Below, piece by piece: positions 46,438-56,996 of a DNA stretch of 64,000 bases. How positions within the stretch are numbered: position 1 is the first letter of the stretch; each line of letters begins with the position of its first letter. The DNA comes from Amphibalanus amphitrite (Eukaryota > Arthropoda > Thecostraca > Balanomorpha > Balanidae): positions 62,001 through 126,000 of the forward strand of contig NW_024882878.1 of the NCBI RefSeq assembly GCF_019059575.1. Direction: 5' to 3'. Below the pieces are notes generated by a model. The model was not told the DNA's origin. It ran no database searches and was given only the letters and a program-made list of their open reading frames with translations. The translations under genes and the position numbers were made by a program.

Positions 46438-47040
46438 GCCCCTGATTGTCCGAGAAGTTCCTGGTTGTCTAAGGGACCCCTTGGCTACCCGAGGAGCCCC
46501 TGGTCACCTGAGGGGCCCCTGGTTATCTGAGGGGCCCCTGGTTATCTGAGGGGCCCTGGTTACCTGAGGGCCCCTGGTCACGGAACCCCTGTTTACCTGA
46601 GGGGCCCCTGGTTACCTGAGGGACCCCTGGTTATCTGAAGAACTCCTGGTAAAGGACCCCTGGTTACGAGGGCCCCTGGTTATCTGAGGGGCCCCTGGTT
46701 ACCCGAGGGGCCTCTGGTTACCTGAGGAGTTACCCCTGGTTATCGGAGGGGCCCCTAGTTACCCAAGGGGCCCCTGATCCCCTGGATGGCCCCTGGCCAG
46801 TCATCTGAAGAAGCCCTGGTCACCTAAGGGGCTCATGTTTACCCGAGGAGTACATGGTTATCTGAAGGACCTCTGCAGTCGCATGAAGGCCCATAGTTAC
46901 CCGAGGAGCCCCTGGTATAGCCGGCTCCTGATTATATCAGAGGATCCCCTGGTCACGGTAACCTGGTGGGCCCCTGATCAATTGAAAAGCCCCTGCAGTC
47001 ACCTGAGAGGCCCCTGATTACCTAGAGGGCCCCTGATCAC
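46438..47040. repeat. Minisatellite of about 20 bp, CCTGGTTACCTGAGGGGCCC
   Basis: About 25 degenerate copies. The same unit also fills about 44530-44668 on the other side of the hAT-like insertion at 44670, so the array existed before it was split. Confidence 0.8.
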
Positions 47041-47047
47041 TTGGATT

Positions 47048-47970
47048 CAATGGCATAGCCAGGGGGAGAGGGGACACGTGACGGTTTTATGGTTTAGGGT
47101 CCCCTCGGGCCCGAGGGGCCCTACGGTGCCAATTGACATCAGAGGGTTCGCGCTGGCCACGCGGCACGCTTCAACTGGAAAGGAGTGAAAGGACACCACG
47201 GGGCTTTTGAGAACACGTCATGAGCTCTTATGTAGCCACACTTATCTCCAGAAGGGCCCCACCCCAGGTTCTGAAGGACCTTGCCGCCCTCTGAGGTCCT
47301 TGAAGGCTAATGAGGGATCAGCTGTAAGGGCCCCACACCTGTTTGTTATGCCCCAACGGCCCACACCAATGTTTCTGAGGGCCATCACAATGGCGCCTGG
47401 GAGGGCCCTCGCCGCCACCTCTAAGGGCCCTACACCAGTGCCTCTTAACGGCCTACATCGGTGGCTCTGAAGGCCCGCTCACCGGCGCCTCCGAGGGCTC
47501 TGTACCAGCGCATCTAACGGCCACTTAGCAGCGACTCTGAGGGCCTCTTACCGGCATCTGATGTTCCCTTGCCGGCCTATAAAGGGCCACTAGTAACTTT
47601 CAGGGCCCCATACATGCCTATGACGGCCCCTACCAGCGTCTTTAAGCCCTAAGGCCCCGCAACGGCGCCTGTGTGGACCCCACATTAGCGCATCTGACGG
47701 CCTTTCACAGACACATCTCATCTGAGGGACCAACACCGGCGACTCTGAGGGGCTCGCTCGCTTCGCTTCTTCATAAAAGACCGTGCATTTTATGCACATT
47801 TCTCAGGGAAAATGAAATTTTTATCTGCCAATTTTCCACATTTTCTCATGGCTTAGACTGACAGACAGACAGGCAGACAGTGAGACAGACAGACAGAGGG
47901 GCCCGTCCGCAAGGGGGACCAGACCCACCGTGCCCAATCCCCCCATCGAAATGTTCTGGATACGTCCCTG
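47048..47970. mobile_element. Third-level hAT-like element, degraded
   Basis: The ends CAATGGCATAGCCAG and CTGGATACGTCCCTG are imperfect inverted repeats. Flanking 8-mers CTTGGATT and CCTGGGTT agree at 6 of 8 positions. The interior (about 47150-47760) has a degenerate GAGGGCCCT repeat. Confidence 0.5.
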
Positions 47971-48179
47971 CCTGGGTTGACAGTAGCCCCCAGGTAACCC
48001 GAGGCCCCTTCGAGAGCAGGTTGCCCCCTCCTGGGCGAAATCCTGGGTACGTGCATGCTTGGGTGTCCCAAGAGAAACGACCTTCAGGGCCTAATGCGAA
48101 TTACTGGCCCAAGCTTAAATAAAGTCATTACGTCATTAAGTCATTAAATAAAGTCAACTACGTCAAACTATCATAAATT

Positions 48180-49020
48180 TGCCGTTTGATGGCCTTCAGA
48201 GGCCGTCTCAGGGCCCTCAGAGGCTGAGAACTAGCCCCAGAGGCTAGCGCTGAGGCCCTCAGAGGCCGCTTCAGTGGTCCTACAGAAGCTGAGACTTGGG
48301 CGTGGGACCCTTTGACGCTGGCATGGAACCCTAAGGAGCCTGCGCGCAGCCCAGCCGTGGAGCCCTCTAAGTCCATTGTGGGGCTTTCTAAGGCCAGTGT
48401 GGGACCCTCATGTTCAGTGTGGGGCTGTCTATGTCCAGCTTGGGGTTTTCTAAGCCCAGCGGCGTGGGGCCTTCTGAAGTCAGTTTGAGGTCCACTGGCC
48501 ACTGAGACCAGCTTGGGGCCCTCTGAAGACAATGTGGAGCCCTCTGAGGCCAGTGTGAGGTCCTCTGTGACCAGCGTGAACCCTCTGAGGCCAGCGTGGG
48601 GCCAGCTGTCATCTGACTTCAGACGCTGGTGCTGGGCCCTCAGAAGCCAGCACGGGGCCTTCATGGGCTGGCGTCAGGCCATTAGAGGCCACTTCGAGGG
48701 CCTCGGCAGCCATACTTCAGATCATATGCATGTTTGAGCCCCCTGAGGTAGGAGTGGCCCTTAGAAGCCAGCGCGGAACCCTCAGAGGGCAGCATGGGCT
48801 TCTAGAGATCGGCGTGGGTTCGAGAGCGGCATAGGGTCATCAGACTGACTCACAGGCTCCCAAGAGCCAGCGTGGGGCCCTGGGAGGTCAGCAATAGCAT
48901 GGGTTGCCTGAGGCCATTATAGGGCCAGCTGAAGCTGAAGTCGTTCACTCTGTTGCCGAATAGGGGCTTTCAGAGGCCAGAATGAGCCTTCAGAGTTTTT
49001 AGATTGCCAAGTGTGCCTAA
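48180..49020. repeat. Degenerate minisatellite, GGGGCCCTCTGAGGCCAGYGTG
   Basis: Roughly 25 loose copies of a unit of about 20-35 bp. It resembles 10540-10905 and 26920-27440. Confidence 0.65.
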
Positions 49021-49172
49021 AAAGGCTCCCTCACATGGCGAAAGTGGTAAAGAACCGCACCTGTGCGTGGGTTAAGTATGCTACCACTGGGACCCCTAAG
49101 GTAAGGGTGGGGCCCCTTGAGCAGGTTTGGCCTCCCCCTTTTCAAGATCCTGGATACGCCACTGGTGACTCA

Positions 49173-49934
49173 TGAACGGGATGTTAACATCATTACTTTA
49201 TATGACATTATCAGTTAACGTTAACATGCCATTATTTGGTGCATGGCTATGCTGTCAGTATCGACTCATGCCCGTGGTTCCACACCTGTCTGTCCTCTCT
49301 AATGTTCAAACACGTGAATGCTCGTACATGTTTACCTACGATACAATTGGATGCATCAATTTTGGCGTGCGGCCATCCCTCAGTTTCAGCCTAAACTGAG
49401 GCCGCCACAACTGAGGACTGCTCTGACCTCCGTGATGTCTTATCTCAGTCCGTGCCTGATGAGTGCGGTCCTCACGGCTGAGGGAGCCGGGCAGTGCTAT
49501 CTGCGTGTGCCCGCTGGAGGGGAGGGGAAGGGGAGGGGCCGGGGTAACGCTCCGCTCACGCCGCAGCTCTGGTGACCGACTGAACGCTGAATGAAGGCTC
49601 TCGTCTATTGTAGTAAAGCTCAAAGCTGCCAAGTTCCTTACGGTAGATCGGCAACAAATCACCAATCAGGAACGGTAAAGGTAGAAGCACGGACCAAAAC
49701 AATAGAAATAGGTATACCGGAAACCACACCAACTTGTCAAGTTGATTGAAGTACCAACTTCATACCAATATCGGAATAGCTTATATTTTAATGATGCTTC
49801 ATACCTAATGCAAAAAAAAAACAACAAAAAATGTTTCATGTTTGAAATACCAAATAACAAATTGGCATCGGTTTGGTATCGGTGTTAGGTGTACCAAAAA
49901 GTCTACATCCGACTGACATATGTAATTGGCACAC
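49173..49934. other. Intronic, no feature seen
   Basis: Part of GRHPR intron 1. GGTATCGG/TACCAA-type motifs near 49745-49900 recall 63130-63225; no gene supported. Confidence 0.4.
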
Positions 49935-50555
49935 CGACCATCCCCCAGGCAACGGAGGGACTCACCGTCCCTCCATCCCCAGTAACGGAGGGACGCACCG
50001 TCCATCCCCCAGTAACGGAGGGACGCACCGTCCATCCCCCAGGCAACGGAGGGACACACCGTCCATCCCCCAGTAACGGAGGGACGCACTGTCCATCCCC
50101 AGGTAACGGAGGGACGCACCGTCCATCCCCCAGTAACGGAGGGACACACCGACCCTTCATCCCCAGGCAACGGAGGGACACACCGTCCCTCCATCCCCAG
50201 TAACGGAGGGACGCACCGTCCATCCCCCAGTTAGGGAGGGACACACCGTCCCTTCACCCCCAGGTAACGGAGGGACACACCGTCTATCCCCCAGTAACGG
50301 AGGAACACCGTCCCTCCATCCCCAGCAACGGAGGGACACACCGTCCATCCCCCAGTAACGGAGGGACGCACTGTCCATCCCCAGGTAACGGAGGGACGCA
50401 CCGTCCATCCCCCAGTAACGGAGGGACACACCGACCCTTCATCCCCAGCAACGGAGGGACACACCGTCCCTCCATCCCCAGTAACGGAGGGACGCACCGT
50501 CCATCCCCCAGTAACGGAGGGACACACCGTCCGTCTATCCCCCAGTATGAGGACT
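49935..50555. repeat. 30-bp minisatellite, CCATCCCCCAGTAACGGAGG + GACGCACCGT
   Basis: About 20 copies of the 30-bp unit. Frames are open on both strands because 30 is a multiple of 3. Lies in GRHPR intron 1. Confidence 0.9.
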
Positions 50556-50782
50556 GTGAAGGCGCACAGCCCCTCCCCTACTGTGAAAGCACACACAGCC
50601 CCTCCCCTGTAATAATATACACCCAGCGGCTGTGACAATAATCTGTCGGCCTCATCGGCCGCGCGTCTCACTACCCCCCCCCCCCCCTAATTCCGGTGGA
50701 GGAGGACGGGCGGTGACAGCGTCCCACGGGCATCAATCAGTTCATTTCGGCTTATTTTTACGAGCTCAGAAAACGTGCAACG

Positions 50783-51781
50783 TTAACCCGCGCACCGACG
50801 GGGGGGGGGGCGGATATCCGCCCCCCCCCCTGAGGTTTTTCGCGAATAGCGGGAAGCGCCGCGAAATTTGGTATGACTATAACCTCATCAATTTTACACA
50901 TGGTGTGCAAGTTTGAACTTCCTACCTTTTAAGGTCACGTCACCAGGTCACTTTGAATGACCCAACCTCAAGTCACTTTTTTGCAACTTTGTCACCGTGC
51001 CACAGCTATAGTAAATGTCGGAGGCCTTTGAAAGTCGCAGGATATTATTAGGTCATTAGTAGCTACAATTTGTATATCTCGGAATTTTGATATCGGTGAC
51101 CTAAGGTCAGGTCAATTTCGCGACCTCCCCATTATAAGTCAGGGGGGAAAAGTCAACTCCCTGTTTTTACCACTAAAACGGGTCGGAATGGCCCCATATA
51201 CTTTACATGACTTCATATACGATCAACCTTCACTACTTTGAGGTCTGCTTTGCTGTTGGGCAGCTGTGAGGTCATGTGACGTCATCAAAGGTCACCAAAG
51301 GTTTTTGGCCAATTACTCCGTACAGGAACAAGATACAGACGCGTGGATGGTCTCATTGTGTTCAGCTCGTCAAGACGCATCGAATGATATACATGATGAC
51401 CTCGAGGTCACGTGACCTGAGGTCAACCTTTGACCTTGACCTTTCGAGGTCAACATATATATCATTCGATGCGGATTGACGAGAGGATCACGATGATGCC
51501 CTTAGATTGTTCCTATCTTGACTAATTCGAAAGTTATTCGAGAAAAACTCTCCATATCTAGCGCCGCCATTTTGACTTTTTCGACCCCTGTGACGTCATC
51601 TTTGACCTGACCTGAATATGACCTTAGTAAAAATTGTAGATCTTGGCCGTGCGTATCCGATGCCGTTTACCGCTTGTCGCTATCTTGCTTCGTTCTCGAG
51701 ATCTCAGGGGGGGGGCGGTCATCCGCCCCCCCCCCCCGTCGGTGCGAAGTTGGCGCAGACCCCCGTCGGTGCGCGGGTTAA
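50783..51781. mobile_element. TTAA-bounded AGGTCA-rich element, type CCCGCGCACCGACGGGG
   Basis: TTAA lies at 50783-50786 and 51778-51781. The ends CCCGCGCACCGACGGGG and CCCCGTCGGTGCGCGGG carry the hairpins GCGGATATCCGC and GCGGTCATCCGC. The core is the inverted equivalent of 8298-9307 and 27442-28433, but its terminal 60-80 bp are different, so ends and core are separable modules. Confidence 0.87.
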
Positions 51782-52153
51782 TTAATGTTTCTCAGGCCGT
51801 CGTCGAGCTGATAGGTTAGAGCTTGTGCAGTTTGAGTGCCGGTCAGCATATGAATAAATCATATATACCGGGTGGCCCCCCAAAAAAACGTTCCGAACTC
51901 TGGAGGCCTATATCTCAAATTCGAGTGCAAATAACAAGCCAAAATTTTCATCAAGTTTGCGTCACTTCTTTGCGCATTGGTTTGCTTTTTTGCCGTTGTT
52001 GAACGGAAGTAATCATTGGCTTAGACGAGACGTACCATGTTAGGAAAAATACAAAAATAGAACGGCGTGAATGATACCAGCACGTGTGTTGCTATTTTAA
52101 ATATTTGTGGCCCACTTATGTGCCAAATATTCAAATACTAAGCCAAAGCTGTG
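51782..52153. other. Intronic, no feature seen
   Basis: AT-rich spacer between two TTAA elements in GRHPR intron 1. Confidence 0.4.
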
Positions 52154-53712
52154 TTAACCCGCGCACCGACGGGGGTCTGCGCCAACTTCGTACCGACGGG
52201 GGGGGGGGGCGGATGACCGCCCCCCTGAGATCTCGAGAACGAAGCAAGATAGCGACAAGCGGTAAACGGCATGGGATACGCACGGACAAGGTCTACAATT
52301 TTTACTAAGGTCATTTTCAGGTCAGGTCAAAGATGACGTCACAGGGGTCAAAAAAGTCAAAATGGCGGCGCTAGATATGGAGTTTTTTTCTCGAATAACT
52401 TTCGAACTAGTCAAGATAGGAACAATCTAAGGGCACCATCGTGATCCTCTCGTCAATCCACATCGAATGATATATATGTTGACCTCGAAAGATCAAGGTC
52501 AAAGGTTGACTTCAGGTCACGTGACCTCGAGGTCATCATGTATATCATTCGATGCGTCTTGACGAGCTGAACACAATGAGACCATCCGCGCGGCTGTATC
52601 TTGTTCCTGTACGGAGTCATTGGCAAAAAAAACTTTGGTGACCTTTGATGACGTCACATGACCTTACAGCTGCCCAACAGCAAAACAGACCTCAAGGTAG
52701 TGTCGGTTGATCGTATATGAAGTCAGGTATGGTATATGGGGCCATTCCGACCCGTTTTAGTGGTAAAAACAGGGAGTTGATTTTCCCCCGTTGACTTATA
52801 ATGGGGAGGTCGAGAAATTGACCTGACCTTAGGTCACCGATATCAAAATTCCGAGATATACAAATTGTAGCTACTAATGACCTAATAACATCCTGCGACT
52901 TTCAAAGGCCTCCGACATCTACTGTAGCTCTGGCACGGTGACAAAGTTGCAAAAAAGCGACTTGAGGTTGGGTCATTCAATGTGACCTGGTGACCTGACC
53001 TTAAAGGAAATAGTTCACTTTCACGAAATTATTTTTTTTGCAACGATTTATTATTTTTTATGTTCAAAATAATCAGCAAAGAAAATAAAACCTTTTTATA
53101 ACAAAAGATTTTTTTTTCTATATTTTGATATAGGAAGAACTTTTCAGTTTCTGTAAGGCACAAGCGATCCAGTATGAAAAGAGCATGGGTCCCGAAAATT
53201 CTTCAGAAACAGAGAAATTATCGCAGCCACCGGCATTTGGGCGATCTGCTCGATCTGATAATGTTCCCCTGAATGTCCTAATTGATCAGTACGAGAATTT
53301 CTCTAGAGTTCTCGTAGATAATTTATCTAGTTTCTGAAGAATTTTCGGGACCCATGCTCTTTTCATACTGGATGGAAATATATGCAAGGCACACATCCTC
53401 AACGCAAAACACCTTTTTCGGGACGAGAAATAGAATATCTTTGCCTAGGGTGATCGTTGGGCTGTAAAAGCTCCTGATTTATGCTCGTCTCAGCCCAAGC
53501 TACGGAACTGCTATTCCAGTTCAAAACCCATGTTAAAAAGTGAACTATTTCCTTTAAGAGTTAGGAGGTTCAAACTTGCACATCATGTGTAAAATTGATG
53601 AAAGAATAGTCGTACCAAATTTTGCGGCGCGTAGCGCCGCGGTTTTCCCGCTATTCGCGAAAAACCTCAGGGGGGGGGGCGGATATCCGCCCCCCGTCGG
53701 TGCGCGTGTTAA
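52154..53712. mobile_element. TTAA-bounded AGGTCA-rich element, type CCCGCGCACCGACGGGG, with nested insertion
   Basis: Ends and hairpins match 50783-51781. The core is in the orientation of 8298-9307. TTAA lies at 52154-52157 and 53709-53712. A 0.55-kb element with different ends (53001-53557) interrupts it at an internal TTAA. Confidence 0.85.
53001..53557. mobile_element. TTAA element of another type, AGGAAATAGTTCACTTT ends
   Basis: Inverted ends AGGAAATAGTTCACTTT / AAAGTGAACTATTTCCT are flanked by TTAA (53001-53004 and 53554-53557). The uninterrupted relative (about 50922-50940, other strand) has a single TTAA there. Inside, about 53171-53375 is a further long inverted repeat (CCAGTATGAAAAGAGCATGG and its complement). 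Confidence 0.85.
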
Positions 53713-54355
53713 TGGATGCCATTCGTTTCAACACAAGTCCTGTTTCGAGGCGAAGAAGTGGCACGGTGCATGGGTTACTGCTGATCGCCCTCCCTTCAAG
53801 AAGATCATATATAGTCTAGAAGATCATAGAATAGTCTCTGTGTGCCGGTATTTAGGTGTGTTCCCCCCAGTTTTAACCCTCGCCGGCACAGGCCATTTTG
53901 AGTCCTTCGACGGCACAAGGGGGGGGGGGGGGTTGGTACGACCCCCCTCGCGTTTGGCCCCTGATCGAGCTAGAGCTTCGCGGAAAAAACGAGCGTGTTG
54001 CCCGTCACGAGAGGAAGCCGATGATACCCAATTTTAAGGTCCTAGGTCATCGGGTGACCTTCCAGGTCAGGTCAATGACCCGAAAACCGGGAAAATCGGG
54101 ACCTGTTAAAAAGTCGTAAAGTGTGGCTGCTATGCGGTTTTCCGGGGTGCTGATCACGAATATCGTGTTAGTTTTGATCAGAGATGATGTCTTTGAGCAT
54201 TTAGACCAGGTCGGGTCAGGTTAGGTCAGGTCAACCGGTAGGGGTTGTGATGGGTATTCGTAATACGTGTCAACCGCCTCGGACAGCTTCGTAACATGTT
54301 ACGAAGGCACCAAAACTACTTCGTAAATGTTCAAATGGTTGCTAAATTCGAATTC

Positions 54356-55450
54356 CATGGTGTGTCAAAAGTGGAAATAGCCGGTACGCCCAGTGGCGGA
54401 TCCAGGGGGGGGGGGGCAAAATGGGCATTTGCCCCCCCCCCCCAAACGGCATGATTTTAACATTACGCCTATGGACGATGCATGGAAAGAATCGATAAAT
54501 TTTTATGGTTTGCCCCCCCAAACCTCTGAGCTGGATCCGCCTCTGGGTACGCCGTCTGGCAACCCGGCAGCCCGCCGCCATAGGGAAATTCATGCTTTTT
54601 GTCGCTTTTTCGCTCCTTATGAGTCACTTGATCTAATTAGAGCTTAACTAGGAACGAGGCGGGTCACTTGGACGTATTCGGGAGCCGAAAACTGTGTTTT
54701 GGAGCCAATACCTGGGAAACCCTACCCGCCCAATGCGAGTTTTTAAGAGTCTGCATGCCCAAATTAACGTTGAGCGCGGCCGTTTTCGGTCGGTTTTCCG
54801 CGACCTTGTGGCGAAATCGCCTTATTTATTCAACCAGGGTGGGCTAATTCGCTTAACTAGGAATGAGGCGTTGAAGAGAATTATTCAAGGAATAGAGCTG
54901 TGCAAAAATATTTTTTGTATTGTTAAAACTGTATCCGCCCTCGAACGATAAATATTGTTGACCCATCAGAAACACATCCCCAGTGGAATGCGTTTGGACT
55001 TGGCTGGATCTAATATTAGCGAGTATCTGCTAATGCAGTTTCTTGGCTTACACAGTACGCACACAAGCATACATGCTTCCTGCCCTTGGTTATTCCTCAC
55101 TTGAATGAAAATTTTGCTATAATAACTATTCCAAGCAGTTAACAGGTTTTAGTGCAGTGCCAATTCGGAACCGTTCAGCGCCGCCAGTCTCCCAAGCGGC
55201 GCGTAGCGGCCGCCGCTGGCCGCCGCGCCGCCGCTCTGGCAGGGTGTTTGACTTCATATCTCTGTTGCTAGAAAAGTTGTGGACCGATTTACTCGATTCT
55301 TGCATGAAAAGATCCGCCATTCAATTCTTAGCAGATAACGAAAATTTGACGTCAATTGCACGATCCGCTGCCCATATTGTGGTACTGCCATCTATTGACA
55401 AGGCTGGCGAACTAAAGCCGGACGGCTATTTCCACTTTTGACACACCATG
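54356..55450. mobile_element. TIR element with CATGGTGTGTCAAAAGTGGA ends
   Basis: Perfect inverted ends (CATGGTGTGTCAAAAGTGGA.. and its complement). The uninterrupted copy at 31733-32637 shows GAATTCAG, so only TC appears duplicated. A short frame at 54694-54951 (84 codons, ..RLTRNEALKRIIQGIELCKN..) and another at about 55250-55441 might be decayed coding remnants; neither is recognised. Superfamily unknown. Confidence 0.75.
54391..54545. mobile_element. hAT-like MITE, 155 bp, exact 8-bp duplication
   Basis: The ends CAGTGGCGGATCCAG and CTGGATCCGCCTCTG are inverted repeats. GGTACGCC flanks both sides (54383-54390 and 54546-54553). The interior shares ..GATTTTAACATTACGCCTATGG with the 6789-type MITEs. 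Confidence 0.88.
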
Positions 55451-55877
55451 TCAGTTCCAAAAACTAGCCTAGAAACATGTAAAACTCGGAAAAGTAAACC
55501 GAGGTCACCCGAGGTCACCAAAGGTCAATGACCTGACCTGACCTTCAGGTGACCTTGACACCCACCCTAATGCATGGGAGCAGCATCAAATCACATGTTT
55601 GAACGTTTGAAACCACGAAAAGCTTGCAAACGCGCGGCTAATGCGAGCCGACATGCGCCGAACCGCGATTTCGGTCAAACACGGTCACAGAAAAGAGGTC
55701 ACAGGTCAAAGGTCATTTGGGTCAGGGTCATGAAATTTTCAGGGTTGGTGTAAAATTGATCAATGCGAGGGTACTGAAAGTTTCGTCGCGATCGGCCGCT
55801 TTTACTCGAGTTATTCGCGAAAAACCTTGGGGGGGGGTTGCATCAACCCCCCCCCCCCCTGTGCCGGCGATGGTTAA

Positions 55878-56404
55878 ACGTTTTAGTGATTGTGTCGCAT
55901 TTGGAGAATCTTATGAACTAGTAGGCATCCGTTTTACATGTGTTTGCTGTTATTCGTTTAACTGTTTAACTGTATTATGTTCGATGTGCATGTTAATTCC
56001 CACGTTTTTGTCTATTTGCTTAGCTACAAGGGAGGGGACACGTCCCCTGCATCCAAAATGTTAGCGTAACGGGGATGTGCTATCATTTGTCCCCCTCCCC
56101 AATAATTAGCTACACCTAAATCAAATCTGCTTCTTAGATCTGCTTCTTAGAAAAGCAGAATTCCCTGATCAAGATTGTCCGAAGGATCAAAACACTGAAT
56201 GTAGCGGGCAATGTTGTTTTTTTTTTATATTATTATGCTTTCGCATTTTTGATGTTGTTTATCATTGCGGTGGTTTTTACCTCATTCTTTTTTATAGGCT
56301 TCATGTATTTAAGTTTTTCTCCGGTGACCCAAAACGACAGGAATTTTCTTTCACCATATATCAACGTGAGTTTTCTGATACTCACCTTTTCACGTTTTTA
56401 TCAG
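55878..56404. other. Intronic, no feature seen
   Basis: AT-rich end portion of GRHPR intron 1 before the acceptor array. Confidence 0.4.
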
Positions 56405-56702
56405 GTGCACGTGACAGTCCGTCCGTTTCTCTCAGGTGTACCTAATATGACAGTGTCTCTCGTTTTTCTCAGGTGTAATGTGACAGTCCGTCCGTTTCCC
56501 TCAGGTGTGATGTGACAGTCCGTCCCGTTTCCCCAGGTGTGATGTGGACAGTCCGTCCCGTTTCCCTCAGGTGTGATGTGGACAGTCCGTCCCGTTTCCC
56601 CCAGGTGTGATGTGACAGTCCGTCCGTTTCCCTCAGGTGTGATGTGACAGTCCGTCCCGTTTCCCTCAGGTGTGATGTGACGGTCCGTCCCGTTTCCCTC
56701 AG
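56405..56702 (+). repeat. Tandem array of duplicated 3' splice sites before exon 2
   Basis: Nine units of about 31-37 bp, each running GTGTGATGTGACAGTCCGTC.. then TTTCCCTCAG, copy the first 12 bases of exon 2 plus a pyrimidine tract and CAG. The last two full units are 33 bp and read in frame with exon 2 without a stop, so use of acceptors 33 or 66 bases upstream would add 11 or 22 residues. Confidence 0.85.
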
Positions 56703-56833
56703 GTGTGATGTGACGGTGTGGGACAAGCCGGAGCCGGTGGAGCGGTCCTTTCTCCTGGAGAATATAAAGGGCAAAGACGCCCTGTTCTGTATGGTGACGG
56801 AGAAAATCGACAGGGAGCTGCTGGACGCGGCGG
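56703..56833 (+). CDS. GRHPR: GRHPR exon 2
   Basis: The exon encodes CDVTVWDKPEPVERSFLLEN and on to LLDAAG. It matches the family's second strand and the KGxDALxCxxTEKID segment of the substrate-binding domain. The acceptor CAG at 56700-56702 is selected because the first G completes Arg from exon 1. The donor is GTAGGT at 56834. The exon is 131 bases long and ends one base into a Gly codon that exon 3 completes. Intron 1 (about 12.9 kb) is almost entirely transposons and minisatellites. Confidence 0.9.
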
Positions 56834-56869
56834 GTAGGTCCGCCGGCACTCAGCCGCCGTCACACCGCC

Positions 56870-56996
56870 CACAGTGGTCCACAGTGGTCCACAGTGGTCC
56901 ACAGTGGTCCACAGTGGTCCACAGTGGGCCACAATGGTCCACAGTGGGCCACAGTGGGCCACAATGGGCCTCAATGGTCCACAATAGTCCACAGTT
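56870..56996. repeat. 10-bp minisatellite, ACAGTGGTCC
   Basis: About 12 copies in GRHPR intron 2, with ACAGTGGGCC and ACAATGGTCC variants. Confidence 0.9.

Larger units (their letters stand above)
44348..48057. mobile_element. Second-level hAT-like element
   Basis: The left end CAGTGACGTACCCAAGG and the right end CCTGGGTACGTGCATG are inverted with mismatches. Flanking 8-mers TTTGGGTG (44340-44347) and CTTGGGTG (48058-48065) agree at 7 of 8 positions. Confidence 0.65.
44268..49164. mobile_element. Outer hAT-like composite, 4.9 kb, exact 8-bp duplication
   Basis: The ends CAGTGGCGTATCCAGG and CCTGGATACGCCACTG are perfect inverted repeats, and GTGACTCA flanks both sides (44260-44267 and 49165-49172). 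It contains a second hAT-like element (44348-48057), which holds two more (44670-46429, 47048-47970), plus minisatellites. No transposase ORF. It lies in GRHPR intron 1. Confidence 0.87.
53873..55877. mobile_element. TTAA-bounded AGGTCA-rich element, type CCCTCGCCGGCA, with nested insertions
   Basis: Ends and core match 31733-32637 in the same orientation. TTAA lies at 53873-53876 and 55874-55877. It is interrupted at GAATTCAG by the element 54356-55450. Confidence 0.85.

Noticed and set aside
45176..46549. Long open frames rich in Gly, Pro, Ala, Cys and His (up to 236 codons) on both strands
   Set aside because: They follow from the 21-bp repeat unit, which lacks stops and is a multiple of 3; no start context, domain or splice support.
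49889..50671. Open frames of 90-146 codons on both strands (PSVTGGWTVR-type repeats)
   Set aside because: Translation of the 30-bp minisatellite; open in several frames at once.
54694..54951. 84-codon frame (RLTRNEALKRIIQGIELCKN) as a host gene
   Set aside because: It lies inside the TIR element 54356-55450 and matches no family I recognise; noted there only as a possible remnant.
56405..56702. CRISPR-like direct repeat array
   Set aside because: Units are contiguous without unique spacers, the DNA is eukaryotic, and the unit copies a splice acceptor.
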